The position numbers and the translations under genes are program-made. From Verrucomicrobiota bacterium (lineage in GTDB: Bacteria; Verrucomicrobiota; Verrucomicrobiia; Opitutales; Opitutaceae), in the NCBI GenBank assembly GCA_023433275.1, contig JAEZDN010000144.1:13725-77724 (forward strand): a stretch of 64,000 bases of DNA, read 5' to 3'. The notes under the pieces are model-generated. The model was not told the origin of the DNA. It did not search any database and was given only the letters and a program-made list of their open reading frames with translations. Below, one piece after another: positions 1 through 8,335 of the stretch. The stretch's first letter is position 1; each line of letters opens with the position of its first letter.

Positions 1-321
1 CAGCAGCCGAGGGTTTCGCTGCTGCCGCGCGAGCGCCTCCAGCGCCCGCAACAACGGCATGCCGGCCCGCAGCAGCGTGCCGAGCTGGCGCGTAAACACC
101 GCCAGGTCACGCGCGCGAACGCCGCGGAAAAGTTCCCAGGAACGACGCGTTCGCCGCCCGCATTCGGCCCGTTCCTCGGATAGTGCCGCGGGCCCCACGG
201 ACGTGGGGAACAGTCCCCGATTTCTCAACATTCTTGCCACCGTCTGCGCGTCATGCGCCTCGAGGAGGCCGCTCTGTTCGATGCCCCGATGGTCGAGTGC
301 GCTGTAGTTGAAGGCCGGCAT
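1..321 (-). CDS. gspF: Type II secretion / type IV pilus inner-membrane platform protein GspF/PilC, N-terminal part
   Basis: Only the first 107 codons lie in the window; the gene runs off the left edge. The translation begins MPAFNYSALDHRGIEQSGLL, the usual start of GspF/PilC proteins (an F-x-Y-x-A-x-D-x-x-G pattern). It continues into the first cytoplasmic helical domain (residues 76-107, LAVFTRQLGTLLRAGMPLLRALEAL), the typical T2SSF signature. In the family this polytopic protein is the platform on which GspE/PilB ATPases act to extrude the pseudopilus. It lies 70 bp downstream of gspE on the same strand, so it is probably the last visible gene of the coaE-rho-ATPase transcript. The start is the ATG at 321-319. 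The family call is firm; whether it serves secretion or a pilus is open. Confidence 0.85.
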   Translation of the reverse strand, partial: MPAFNYSALDHRGIEQSGLLEAHDAQTVARMLRNRGLFPTSVGPAALSEERAECGRRTRRSWELFRGVRARDLAVFTRQLGTLLRAGMPLLRALEALARQQRNPRLL

Positions 322-391
322 GGTCAAACTGCGTGACGGGAAGTTCGCCTCGCCAGGATCCTGGGTGCCGCTGGATCGTCTGGCTTCATGA

Positions 392-2083
392 TCAGGAAAT
401 GCTGCGGATGATTTCCTCCACGGTCGTCTCCCCTTTCGCCACCCTGGCCCAACCCGATTCACGCAGTGAGACCATGCCTTCGCTGGCCGCCAGATGGCGC
501 AGGTCCATCAGGGATGCGCCGTGAACGATTCGCTCCCGGAGTGGATCGGACATGCGCAGGAATTCAAAGATGCCGATGCGACCGCGAAAACCCGTCTGCT
601 GGCACGACTGACACCCGGCTCCGCGGAAAAATTTCATGTCAGCCAGGACCTCGGCGGGCGCGTGCAACTGCCGGACCAAGTCGGGGGACGGCTGATCCAC
701 CCGACGACAGTCAGGACAAATCCTCCGCACCAGGCGCTGGGCCAGCACGGCTTCAACCGTCGACGCCAACAGAAACGGCGCGATCCCCATGTCGAGCAGG
801 CGGGTGATCGCCGACGGGGCATCATTGGTATGCAGGGTCGTCAGCACCAGGTGGCCGGTCAACGATGCCTGGATCGCGATCTGCGCCGTCTCCGCATCGC
901 GCACTTCGCCCACCATCACGATGTCAGGGTCTTGGCGCAGGAAGGTCCGCAACGCGCGGGGAAAGGTCAGCCCGGCGGCGAGGTTCACGGGCACCTGCAT
1001 GATCCCGTCGATCTCATACTCAACCGGATCCTCCACGGTCAGGAGCTTGGCGCCGGGCTGGTTGAGTTGCTTCAGGCAACTGTAGAGCGTCGTGGTCTTG
1101 CCTGAACCGGTCGGTCCCGTAACCAGGAGAATTCCGTTGGGCCGGCGGATGATGTCCTCGACTCCGGCCTTCACCGCGGGAGGAAAACCCAACTGATCCA
1201 GTTCGAGCCGCACGGCCGACTGGTCAAGCACGCGGAGCACCACGCTCTCCCCGAACTGCGTGGGCAGGGTCGAGACGCGCAGGTCCACGACGCGGCCCGC
1301 CAGGGTTAAGCGGATACGACCATCCTGCGGCAGGCGGCGCTCGGCGATGTTCAGGTTGGCGAGAACCTTCAGCCGGGAGATGATCGGTCCGGCCAGCGCC
1401 TTCGGCGGCGGAGTCAGTTCCAGCAGCGTCCCGTCCACGCGATGCCTGATCCGCAATTCATGCTCGAAGGGTTCGAAATGCACGTCCGACGCATGCGCGC
1501 GGATGGCCTGGCCGAGCACCAGGTTCACATAACGGATGATCGGGGTCTGCCCGGCCAGCTGCTCAATTTCCACGCCGGCCGTTGAAGCGGACAGGCCTGA
1601 AGCATGGTTTTTCAGCTCATCCAGCACGTCGCCCTCGGTATCGCCATTGTCGCCATAGTATCGGCGCAAGAGACCCTGAACACCATCGGGATCGCCCACT
1701 ACCCTCCTCACGTCGCGTCCCAGCGCGAAAGCGAGGTCACCCTCTATTCCCGGCTCGAAGGGATCAATCGTCGCGAGGGTGACCGACGCCGCATCCCCCC
1801 GGAGCGGAACCACGCCATAGGTGCGGGCCAGCGCAGGCTCCACCAATGCGACGATTCCCGGCTCCAGGCTGTCCGGAAGTTCGGGCAGGTACTCTCCCCC
1901 GAGATGATCCGCAATCGCCCGGAACAACGCGGCTTCCTCAAGCACACCCAGGTCGATCACGGTCCGGGCGAGGGACTTTCCACTGCGCAGGTGATGCTCG
2001 TGCGCCGTCTGCAGGGACGCCGGATCGGCTAGCCGGCGGGCGGCGAGCAATTCGAGGATGGCCTGATCGTGTCCCGCAAACAT
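392..2083 (-). CDS. gspE: GspE/PilB-type secretion ATPase (first copy)
   Basis: A 563-residue hexameric ATPase of the T2SS-E family that would power pseudopilus assembly at the cytoplasmic face. An MshEN/T2SSE_N-type domain occupies about residues 1-150. The catalytic core follows, with Walker A GPTGSGKTTT near 323-332, an Asp box (LLTVEDPVEYEIDG), Walker B (PDIVMVGEVRDAETA) and a His box (TTLHTNDAP). Four cysteines (CPDC at 456-459, CQSC at 491-494) form the zinc motif of GspE/PilB. It is 42 bp downstream of pilT and 70 bp upstream of gspF. Adjacency to gspF makes it the likelier partner of that platform protein, but two GspE/PilB paralogues are present and the assignment is an inference. 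Confidence 0.9.
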   Translation of the reverse strand: MFAGHDQAILELLAARRLADPASLQTAHEHHLRSGKSLARTVIDLGVLEEAALFRAIADHLGGEYLPELPDSLEPGIVALVEPALARTYGVVPLRGDAASVTLATIDPFEPGIEGDLAFALGRDVRRVVGDPDGVQGLLRRYYGDNGDTEGDVLDELKNHASGLSASTAGVEIEQLAGQTPIIRYVNLVLGQAIRAHASDVHFEPFEHELRIRHRVDGTLLELTPPPKALAGPIISRLKVLANLNIAERRLPQDGRIRLTLAGRVVDLRVSTLPTQFGESVVLRVLDQSAVRLELDQLGFPPAVKAGVEDIIRRPNGILLVTGPTGSGKTTTLYSCLKQLNQPGAKLLTVEDPVEYEIDGIMQVPVNLAAGLTFPRALRTFLRQDPDIVMVGEVRDAETAQIAIQASLTGHLVLTTLHTNDAPSAITRLLDMGIAPFLLASTVEAVLAQRLVRRICPDCRRVDQPSPDLVRQLHAPAEVLADMKFFRGAGCQSCQQTGFRGRIGIFEFLRMSDPLRERIVHGASLMDLRHLAASEGMVSLRESGWARVAKGETTVEEIIRSIS

Positions 2084-2125
2084 CGCGGAGTCGGCCAGGC
2101 CCGGGCCGGAGTCGAGGTGGAGTGT

Positions 2126-3208
2126 TTAGACGTCGCGCAGCTTGAATCCCATGCTCAGCAGCTTCTCGCGCATGGCGACGGGTTCCTGGGACTTCTCCAG
2201 GGCCTCGTCCGGATCGATGAGTTCCTTGTTCACCAGGCTCATGAGATGCGTGTCGAGCGTGATCATGCCCAGGTTGGCACCCGTCTGGATGTCCGAGGGA
2301 ATGCGGAAGGTCTTGTTGTCGCGAATCAGCGACGCAATCGAGGAGGTGTTCACCATGATCTCGTAGGCCGCGATGCGGCCGCCCGTCTTCTTCTTGCACA
2401 GCGATTGGGAGATGACGGCGATGATCGAGGTGGAAAGCTGCGTGCGAATCATCTCCTTCATGTTCGCGGGGAAGGCGTCCACGATGCGATCGACCGTCTT
2501 GGCCGCGCTGTTCGTGTGGAGCGTGCCGAAGACCAGGTGGCCCGTCTCGGCCGCTGAAATCGCGGCTTCGATGGTCTCGAGGTCGCGCAACTCACCCACC
2601 AGGATGACATCCGGATCCTGGCGCAGGGCGCGCTTGATGGCCTCCGAGAAACTCGGCACGTCCGACCCGACTTCGCGCTGCGTGACCACGCACTTCTTGT
2701 GCGCGTGGTAGTATTCGATTGGGTCCTCGATCGTGATGATGTGCCCGTCGCGGTTCTCGTTGATGTAGTTGACCATCGAGGCGAGGGTCGTCGACTTGCC
2801 CGATCCGGTCGGGCCCGTGACCAGAAAGAGGCCGCGCGGGCGGTAGAGCAGCTCCTTGATCTTGTCGGGCATGCCGATCTGCCGGAGGTCGAAAAGCGTG
2901 TTGGGAATCTGGCGCAGGACCAGGCCGTAGCTGCCCTTCGCCTTCAGCACGCTCACGCGAAAACGGGCCTTGTCGCCAAACGCGAAGCCGAAATCCGTGC
3001 CCCCGTTGAGCTTCACATTCTGGATATGGTTGTCCGGGGTGATCGAGAGCATGAGCTGCTCGGTATCCTCCGGGCGCAATTCGGGCCCGTCGATGGGCGT
3101 CATGCTGCCGCGCAGGCGAAGGCACGGCGGCACACCAACCTGGAGGTGCAGGTCGGAGCACTTCTGGTCCACGACCAGTTCAAGGAGATCGTTCATTTCA
3201 TAGCTCAT
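2126..3208 (-). CDS. pilT: Twitching-motility/retraction ATPase PilT
   Basis: A 360-residue PilT-family ATPase, full length for the family. In known systems PilT depolymerises type IV pili from the cytoplasmic side. Visible features are the N-terminal PAS-like domain (SDLHLQVGVPP), Walker A GPTGSGKST at 132-140, the Asp box (ITIEDPIEYYH), Walker B (PDVILVGELRDLETI), the PilT AIRNLIRE-like stretch as SIASLIRDNKTF, and the His box (GTLHTNSA). Unlike its two neighbours it has no tetracysteine zinc motif, which separates PilT from PilB/GspE. It sits between two extension-type ATPases with gaps of 33 and 42 bp, implying coordinated extension and retraction. The start is ATG at 3208; a second in-frame ATG is at 3196. 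Confidence 0.95.
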   Translation of the reverse strand: MSYEMNDLLELVVDQKCSDLHLQVGVPPCLRLRGSMTPIDGPELRPEDTEQLMLSITPDNHIQNVKLNGGTDFGFAFGDKARFRVSVLKAKGSYGLVLRQIPNTLFDLRQIGMPDKIKELLYRPRGLFLVTGPTGSGKSTTLASMVNYINENRDGHIITIEDPIEYYHAHKKCVVTQREVGSDVPSFSEAIKRALRQDPDVILVGELRDLETIEAAISAAETGHLVFGTLHTNSAAKTVDRIVDAFPANMKEMIRTQLSTSIIAVISQSLCKKKTGGRIAAYEIMVNTSSIASLIRDNKTFRIPSDIQTGANLGMITLDTHLMSLVNKELIDPDEALEKSQEPVAMREKLLSMGFKLRDV

Positions 3209-3241
3209 GCGGTGATGGGTAATTTTTTTGGGCAGCGCCGT

Positions 3242-4837
3242 TCAGTTCGTGTCGGCCACCGTGGCCGACACCACCTCTTCGATGGTGGTGAGCCCGGCGA
3301 GGACTTTGCGAATACCGTCTTCTCTCATGGTGCGCATCCCGTCCCGCCGGGCCTGCTCGCGCAGGCGGGCAGCGGTTACGTTGTCGTGGATCATGGTGCG
3401 AATCCCGTCGTGCACGAGAAAGATTTCAAAAATTCCCAACCGGCCCCGGTACCCCGTCCCATGGCACGCGGCGCAACCGGCGCCACGCGCGCAGGAGCCG
3501 CGTTCCGCCTGCGCCGCGTCGAGCCCGAGCGCATGCCGCTCATGAGTCGAGGGGCGGTGCCTTTGGCGACAATCGGGGCAAATACGCCGCACCAGCCGTT
3601 GTGCCACGACCGAACGCAGCGCAGCGGCCAGGAGGAAGGGCCTCGCTCCGATGTCGAGGAGGCGCGTGACCGCCGAGGGCGCGTCGTTGGTGTGCAGCGT
3701 GCTGAAGACCATGTGGCCCGTGAGCGAGGCGTTGATGGCGATCTCCGCCGTCTCGCGGTCGCGGATTTCGCCGACCATGACGATATTCGGCGCCTGGCGC
3801 AGCATCGCGCGGAGGGCCGCGGCAAAGGTCATGCCGATCCCGGCGTTGACGGGCACCTGGTTGATTCCGCCGATCTGGTACTCCACCGGGTCCTCCACCG
3901 TGATGATCTTTCGGTCGGTGTGGTTGAGATGCTGCAGGCTGGCGTACAGCGTGGTCGTTTTTCCCGAGCCCGTGGGGCCCGTGACCAGCATGATGCCGTC
4001 GGGCGACGTGATCTGCCGCTCGAAAACCGCCTGGTCGTCCGGCAAGAACCCGAGCTCCGGCAGGCCGAGCTTGAGGCTGCCGGCGTCGAGAATGCGCATG
4101 ACCAGGCTTTCACCGTGGGTCGTGGGAAGCGAGGAAACGCGCAGGTCGAGCGAGCGGCCATCCACAGTCGTCTGGATGCGTCCGTCCTGCGGCAGGCGTT
4201 TCTCAGCGATGCTGATGTTCGCGAGGATCTTCAACCGGGAGATGATGGGGAGCTGTAGGCGCTGGGGCGGCGGCTCCGCCTCGTGCAACACCCCGTCAAT
4301 GCGATAACGCACGCGGAACCGTCGCTCCAGCGGCTCGAGGTGAATGTCGGAAGCCCGTCGCCGGATCGCATCCACCATGAGTTCCTGCACGAGCTTGATC
4401 ACCGGAGCGTCGCGCTCCGTCACGGGCCCAACCGGCAAGTGCACGCCGGCAGATGCGCCGGCCACGAGGGGATCGTAACCGCGCACGATGGCGCGCTGGA
4501 TGTCATCAGCGGAAGCCAGCGCCACGGTGACCGGCCCGCCTGCGACATGCGGCAGCGTGTCGATGAGCTCGGTCGCAAGGGGATCCGACACCGCCACTTG
4601 GAGCCGGCCGTCGCTGCGGCCGAAGGGGATGACGTGGCGCGCCCGCGCGAAATCCGCGGGCACGGCCGCGAGCACTTCCGGCGGCACGGCCCGGTCGCCC
4701 AGTTCGACAAAGGGCATGCCGAATTCCGCGGCGACCGCACGGACGAGCGCCGTGCGATCAGCCGCCAGCGAACCCTCCACGCCAAGCAGACCGTGTTCGA
4801 GGGCGATCGTCAGCAGGGGGTCGTCGGCGGTGGTCAC
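3242..4837 (-). CDS. GspE/PilB-type ATPase (second copy)
   Basis: A 531-residue paralogue of the ATPase at 392-2083. It carries an N-terminal MshEN-like region with FGMPFVELGD and AVSDPLA, then the ATPase core: Walker A GPTGSGKTTT near 287, ITVEDPVEYQIGG, a Walker B region (NIVMVGEIRDRETA) and a His box (STLHTNDAP). The zinc motif is CPDC...CAAC. The PxI region reads RQAPNIVMVGE, whereas the other copy has RQDPDIVMVGE. The start codon is GTG at 4837, the furthest upstream start giving a complete N-terminus. It lies 27 bp below rho and 33 bp above pilT, so PilB for a type IV pilus is the simplest reading. It could equally be a second T2SS ATPase. Confidence 0.88.
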   Translation of the reverse strand: MTTADDPLLTIALEHGLLGVEGSLAADRTALVRAVAAEFGMPFVELGDRAVPPEVLAAVPADFARARHVIPFGRSDGRLQVAVSDPLATELIDTLPHVAGGPVTVALASADDIQRAIVRGYDPLVAGASAGVHLPVGPVTERDAPVIKLVQELMVDAIRRRASDIHLEPLERRFRVRYRIDGVLHEAEPPPQRLQLPIISRLKILANISIAEKRLPQDGRIQTTVDGRSLDLRVSSLPTTHGESLVMRILDAGSLKLGLPELGFLPDDQAVFERQITSPDGIMLVTGPTGSGKTTTLYASLQHLNHTDRKIITVEDPVEYQIGGINQVPVNAGIGMTFAAALRAMLRQAPNIVMVGEIRDRETAEIAINASLTGHMVFSTLHTNDAPSAVTRLLDIGARPFLLAAALRSVVAQRLVRRICPDCRQRHRPSTHERHALGLDAAQAERGSCARGAGCAACHGTGYRGRLGIFEIFLVHDGIRTMIHDNVTAARLREQARRDGMRTMREDGIRKVLAGLTTIEEVVSATVADTN

Positions 4838-4864
4838 ACAAGGGAGCCGGTCCCGGCCCGGGGA

Positions 4865-6763
4865 TCAGCGGTTGAGGCTCAGGAGGAACTCGGTGTTCGT
4901 CTTGGTTTTCTTGAGCCGCTGGATGAGCATGTCCATCGAGTCCGCGGCCGGCACGCCCTGCATGGCGCGGCGCAGGGAGTAAATCTTGATGAGCTCGTCG
5001 GGGTGATAGATGAGCTCCTCCTTGCGGGTGCCGCTCTTGTCGATGTTGATCGCGGGGAAGATGCGCTTGTTGACGAGGTCGCGATCGAGGTGGAGCTCCA
5101 TGTTGCCGGTGCCCTTGAATTCCTCGAAGATGATTTCATCCATGCGGCTGCCGGTGTCGACCAGCGCCGTGCCGATGATCGTCAGGCTGCCCCCGCCCTC
5201 GATGTTGCGCGCGGAGCCGAAGAAACGCTTGGGTTTCTGAAGCGCCGTGGCTTCGAGGCCGCCGGACATGATCTTGCCGCTGTTGGATGCCAGCGCGTTG
5301 TAGGCCCGCGCGAGACGGGTGATCGAATCGAGCAGGATCACGACGTGCTCCCCATGCTCCACGAGCCGGCGGGCCTTTTCGATGACCATCTCGGCACAAT
5401 GCACGTGGCTCTCCGGCGCCTCGTCGAACGTCGAGCTGACGACCTCGCCCTTGCAGTGGCGTTTGAAATCGGTGACTTCCTCGGGACGCTCGTCGACGAG
5501 CAGGATGATCAACTTGGCCTCGGGCGAGTTCTCGGCGATGGAGTTCGCCATGTTCTGCATGAGCACCGTCTTGCCCGTGCGGGGCGGGGCGACGATGAGG
5601 CCGCGCTGGCCAAACCCGATCGGCGTGATGATGTCCACCATGCGCATGGAGACGTCCTTCGCGCCCTGGACCTCGAGCCAGATGCGCTTCAACGGATAAT
5701 AGGGGGTGAGTTCCTCGAACGCCTGGACCTTGGCGATCTCCTCGATCGGGCCGCCCATGACACTGCGGATGGCCACGACGGACGGACACCGTTCATTGTT
5801 TTGCGGTGCCTGCACCTGCACCTCGACCTGATGGCCGCGGCGCAAGCCGTAGTGTTTCACGAAAAGGTCGGGCAGGAACGCGTCTTCCGGATAAAGCCGG
5901 TAGTTCACGTCCTCATGGACGATGAAGCTCAGCCCGCGCTCGGTCATGTCGATGTATCCGCGGTCGAGCAGCGGGAGCTTCCGTTCCGACGCAGCGGCGA
6001 ACACCAGCGAGAGGAGTTGCTTGCGATTCGGCACGCCCTCGAATGTCGCGCCGAGCTTCCGGGCGAAGGCGGTGAGGTCGCCGTGATTCAGCGCATAAAG
6101 TTCGTGCAGCCAGATCGGGTCCTCTTTCGGCTTCACGATGTCGCCGGCGACCTGCGCCAACGCCTCCAGGCTCGTGAACCGCGCGGGTTCCGGCAGGTCG
6201 CCATAAATGATGGCTTCCTTCGGAGGCAACGGTTGCGGCGGCTTGTTGGTGCCGCCGCCTTGGAAGCCGGGTTTGCCCCACTTGCCTCCCCCACCGCCGC
6301 CGCCTTGAAAATTCTTACCCCGATGACGCCGGCCCCATTTTCCGCCGCCACCGCCGCCGCCCTGAAAATGACCGCCGCCATTGCCGCCGTTGCCGCCGCC
6401 GTCCTGATAATCGCCCTGGCCGCCCGATTGCTGCGGCGCGGGCTGGCTGTCGCCGCCATTGCCGCCCGGTGCGGGAGCCGCGCTATCGGCGGCCGGAGCC
6501 GTCGGGGCGGGTGTCGGTACAAATTTTTCCTCGCGCACCGGCTCTGCCGCGGGAGCGGGCGCCGGGGCGGCTTCCCGCACCTCGGTCAACGGCAGTTCGG
6601 GTGCCGCCTCCTTGGCGGGCGCGTCGCCTTCCGTTTCGGCCGCGGCCTTGGCGCTCTTCGAGCGGTAAAGGCGGGAGCGGGTGCGCGGAGCGCGTTTCGT
6701 TTTGGCCGGCTCACTGGAGCCTGCCTTGCTGTTATCCTCGTCGGATTTGGGAGGGACGGACAT
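4865..6763 (-). CDS. rho: Transcription termination factor Rho with long Gly-rich N-terminus
   Basis: A 632-residue Rho, far longer than the ~420 residues of E. coli Rho. Residues ~200-632 hold the Rho core: the N-terminal helix bundle, the OB-fold RNA-binding domain (GYIDMTERGLSFIVHED), P-loop APPRTGKT at 392-399, Walker B LLVDERPEE, the Q-loop region and the C-terminal LxKIYSLRRAMQG. Residues 1-~190 are predicted disordered. They run from Lys/Ala/Pro-rich (1-100) to Gly/Asn/Gln-rich (100-175), with two near-identical blocks of the form FQGGGGGGGKWG. The gene starts inside the end of coaE (32-bp overlap) and is followed closely by the ATPase genes. Long low-complexity insertions are known in Rho of some high-GC and Bacteroidota-type bacteria; their role here is inferred only. 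Confidence 0.96.
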   Translation of the reverse strand: MSVPPKSDEDNSKAGSSEPAKTKRAPRTRSRLYRSKSAKAAAETEGDAPAKEAAPELPLTEVREAAPAPAPAAEPVREEKFVPTPAPTAPAADSAAPAPGGNGGDSQPAPQQSGGQGDYQDGGGNGGNGGGHFQGGGGGGGKWGRRHRGKNFQGGGGGGGKWGKPGFQGGGTNKPPQPLPPKEAIIYGDLPEPARFTSLEALAQVAGDIVKPKEDPIWLHELYALNHGDLTAFARKLGATFEGVPNRKQLLSLVFAAASERKLPLLDRGYIDMTERGLSFIVHEDVNYRLYPEDAFLPDLFVKHYGLRRGHQVEVQVQAPQNNERCPSVVAIRSVMGGPIEEIAKVQAFEELTPYYPLKRIWLEVQGAKDVSMRMVDIITPIGFGQRGLIVAPPRTGKTVLMQNMANSIAENSPEAKLIILLVDERPEEVTDFKRHCKGEVVSSTFDEAPESHVHCAEMVIEKARRLVEHGEHVVILLDSITRLARAYNALASNSGKIMSGGLEATALQKPKRFFGSARNIEGGGSLTIIGTALVDTGSRMDEIIFEEFKGTGNMELHLDRDLVNKRIFPAINIDKSGTRKEELIYHPDELIKIYSLRRAMQGVPAADSMDMLIQRLKKTKTNTEFLLSLNR

Positions 6764-7388
6764 GAATGCGGTCGTTGGACCGGTGGGGGTGGGATGACAG
6801 GAGGCGGCTGGCCAGAGCGGTTACCTGTTCTCGCAAAAATTCCGGGGATCCGTCGTTCAGGAGAACATGGTCTGCCAGCTCGCATTTTCGGGCCAGTGGC
6901 AGTTGCTTGACCAGGCGCTGGCGGGCTTGTTCCGGGGGAACTCCTCGCTGCTCCAGCCGCCTTGACTGAGTCGCGGAGTCTGTGGTGACGCAGACGGTGA
7001 AATCAAACCAATTCTCCAGGCCTTTTTCGAACAACAGCGGCACCTCGACGATGAATGCCTCGCCTTCCGCCGCGGCGAAAATCTCGCGCCACCGGGCATA
7101 CAGCGGCGGGTGCAACAATTCCTCCAGCCACGCCAGTTCGGCGGCGTTGGCGAAAACCTTCTCGGCGACCTTGTCGCGGCGGACCTGGCCGTCGGCCCCC
7201 AGCACCGCGTCGCCCAGCCGTGCGCGTATCGCCCCGATGATTTCCGGCCGGGGTAACAGTTCTTCGCGGATGATCTGGTCGGCATCGAGACGCCTGAATC
7301 CCTGCTCGGCAAACAGGGCCGCCGCCGTGGATTTTCCCGTCCCCATTCCGCCCGTCAGCCCGACAATTAAGTTGGTGCGGCTAACCAT
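6732..7388 (-). CDS. coaE: Dephospho-CoA kinase CoaE
   Basis: A 218-residue kinase catalysing the last step of coenzyme A synthesis (dephospho-CoA + ATP to CoA). P-loop GGMGTGKS is at residues 13-20. The DADQIIRE stretch matches the conserved DAD motif of CoaE, and EVPLLFEKGLENWFD is the family's acceptor-binding signature. I chose the ATG at 7388; a TTG six codons upstream (7406) would add MSASTQ but has no family support. It is the first gene of the leftward coaE-rho-ATPase series and overlaps rho by 32 bp, suggesting translational coupling. The divergent HD-domain gene begins 65 bp away, so the promoters of both must lie in that gap. Confidence 0.93.
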   Translation of the reverse strand: MVSRTNLIVGLTGGMGTGKSTAAALFAEQGFRRLDADQIIREELLPRPEIIGAIRARLGDAVLGADGQVRRDKVAEKVFANAAELAWLEELLHPPLYARWREIFAAAEGEAFIVEVPLLFEKGLENWFDFTVCVTTDSATQSRRLEQRGVPPEQARQRLVKQLPLARKCELADHVLLNDGSPEFLREQVTALASRLLSSHPHRSNDRIHVRPSQIRRG

Positions 7389-7432
7389 TTGGGTCGAAGC
7401 GGACAATGGGCTTGCTGCAACTGCCTAGCAAC

Positions 7433-7448
7433 CCCTATTTCCATAGGG
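7433..7448. promoter_or_regulatory. Short hairpin in the coaE / HD-gene divergent gap
   Basis: CCCTAT-ttcc-ATAGGG, a 6-bp perfect inverted repeat with a 4-nt loop, just upstream of the HD-domain gene start (7453) and within the 64-bp divergent intergenic region. It could be an operator or a 5'-UTR hairpin. There is no direct evidence for either. Confidence 0.3.
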
Positions 7449-7452
7449 CCGA

Positions 7453-8307
7453 ATGGTTCCGCCGCACGCAGTCAACACGAAGAATCCGGCTGCCGTGGTG
7501 CAAGCGGTGCGAGACGCCTTCGCCCGCATCGGGGCGGAATCGAGTTTTCCGCTCATCAGCCGCCTCTTCTCCGACGTCCAGGACATGTTCGAGGGTCGCT
7601 ACGCGGGCTACCGCGCGATCGACATGACCTATCACGACTTTGAGCATACCCTGCAGGCGACCCTCTGCCTGGTGCACCTGCTCGAAGGCCGGAGCCGCAC
7701 GCCCGACAAGCCGATCCTGACGGTGCGCGACTGGGAACTCGGCATCATGGCTGCCCTCCTCCACGATTGCGGCTACCTGAAATCGAACGACGACGCGGAG
7801 GGCACCGGGGCGAAATACACCTTCGTGCACGAGCGGCGCAGCTGCGACTTCGCCCGCGATTACCTCCCGCGCATGGGCGTGACGGCGACCGAAATCGACG
7901 ACATCTGCTCGGCCATCATCTGCACCGGGCCGAGGAACAAGATCAGCCAGATCAGTTTTCGCAGCGAGCAGGGCCGGCATTTCGCCTTCCTCCTCGTGAC
8001 CGCCGATTACCTCGCCCAGATGAGTGCGCCGGATTACCTCGAGAAGCTGCCCGCGCTCTATCGCGAGTTCCAGGAAGGTTTCGCCTACGAATCGACGCCC
8101 TTGGAAAAGCGCCCTTACCACAGCTATCGCGAGCTGCTCGAGCGCACCCCGGGTTTCTGGTACGACTACGTTCGACCAATGCTCGACTTCGAGGCGGGCG
8201 GCGTTCATCGCTATTTGACGACAGCGGGCCAACCCAATCCCTATTTGCAGGCCGTTGAGGCCAACGTCGCCGAACTTCGGCACCGCTTGCAGGCAGGACT
8301 GGTGTAG
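7453..8307 (+). CDS. HD-domain phosphohydrolase, resembling cyclic-nucleotide phosphodiesterase catalytic domains
   Basis: A 284-residue cytoplasmic protein with HD-superfamily metal ligands: H61 and H65 in YHDFEHT, H104-D105 in LLHDCGYLKSN, a further H126 and D185 (VTADYLAQM). The spacing, with YHxxxH followed about 40 residues later by HDxxxxxxxN, is closer to class I 3',5'-cyclic nucleotide phosphodiesterases than to RelA/SpoT or GGDEF-associated HD-GYP proteins (no GYP motif). The substrate cannot be read from sequence. It is followed after 28 bp by comM on the same strand. There is no signal peptide or sensor domain. Metal-dependent phosphohydrolase is solid; phosphodiesterase specificity is inference. 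Confidence 0.78.
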   Translation: MVPPHAVNTKNPAAVVQAVRDAFARIGAESSFPLISRLFSDVQDMFEGRYAGYRAIDMTYHDFEHTLQATLCLVHLLEGRSRTPDKPILTVRDWELGIMAALLHDCGYLKSNDDAEGTGAKYTFVHERRSCDFARDYLPRMGVTATEIDDICSAIICTGPRNKISQISFRSEQGRHFAFLLVTADYLAQMSAPDYLEKLPALYREFQEGFAYESTPLEKRPYHSYRELLERTPGFWYDYVRPMLDFEAGGVHRYLTTAGQPNPYLQAVEANVAELRHRLQAGLV

Positions 8308-8335
8308 ACACCCACCTTCATCGCTCCCGCAGTCC

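Noticed and set aside
2699..4258. 519-residue plus-strand frame opposite pilT and the second ATPase
   Set aside because: Spans two real genes on the other strand; no family features.
4283..6910. 875-residue plus-strand open frame opposite rho
   Set aside because: Antisense shadow with His/Asp/Arg bias; no recognisable domain, while rho on the other strand is certain.
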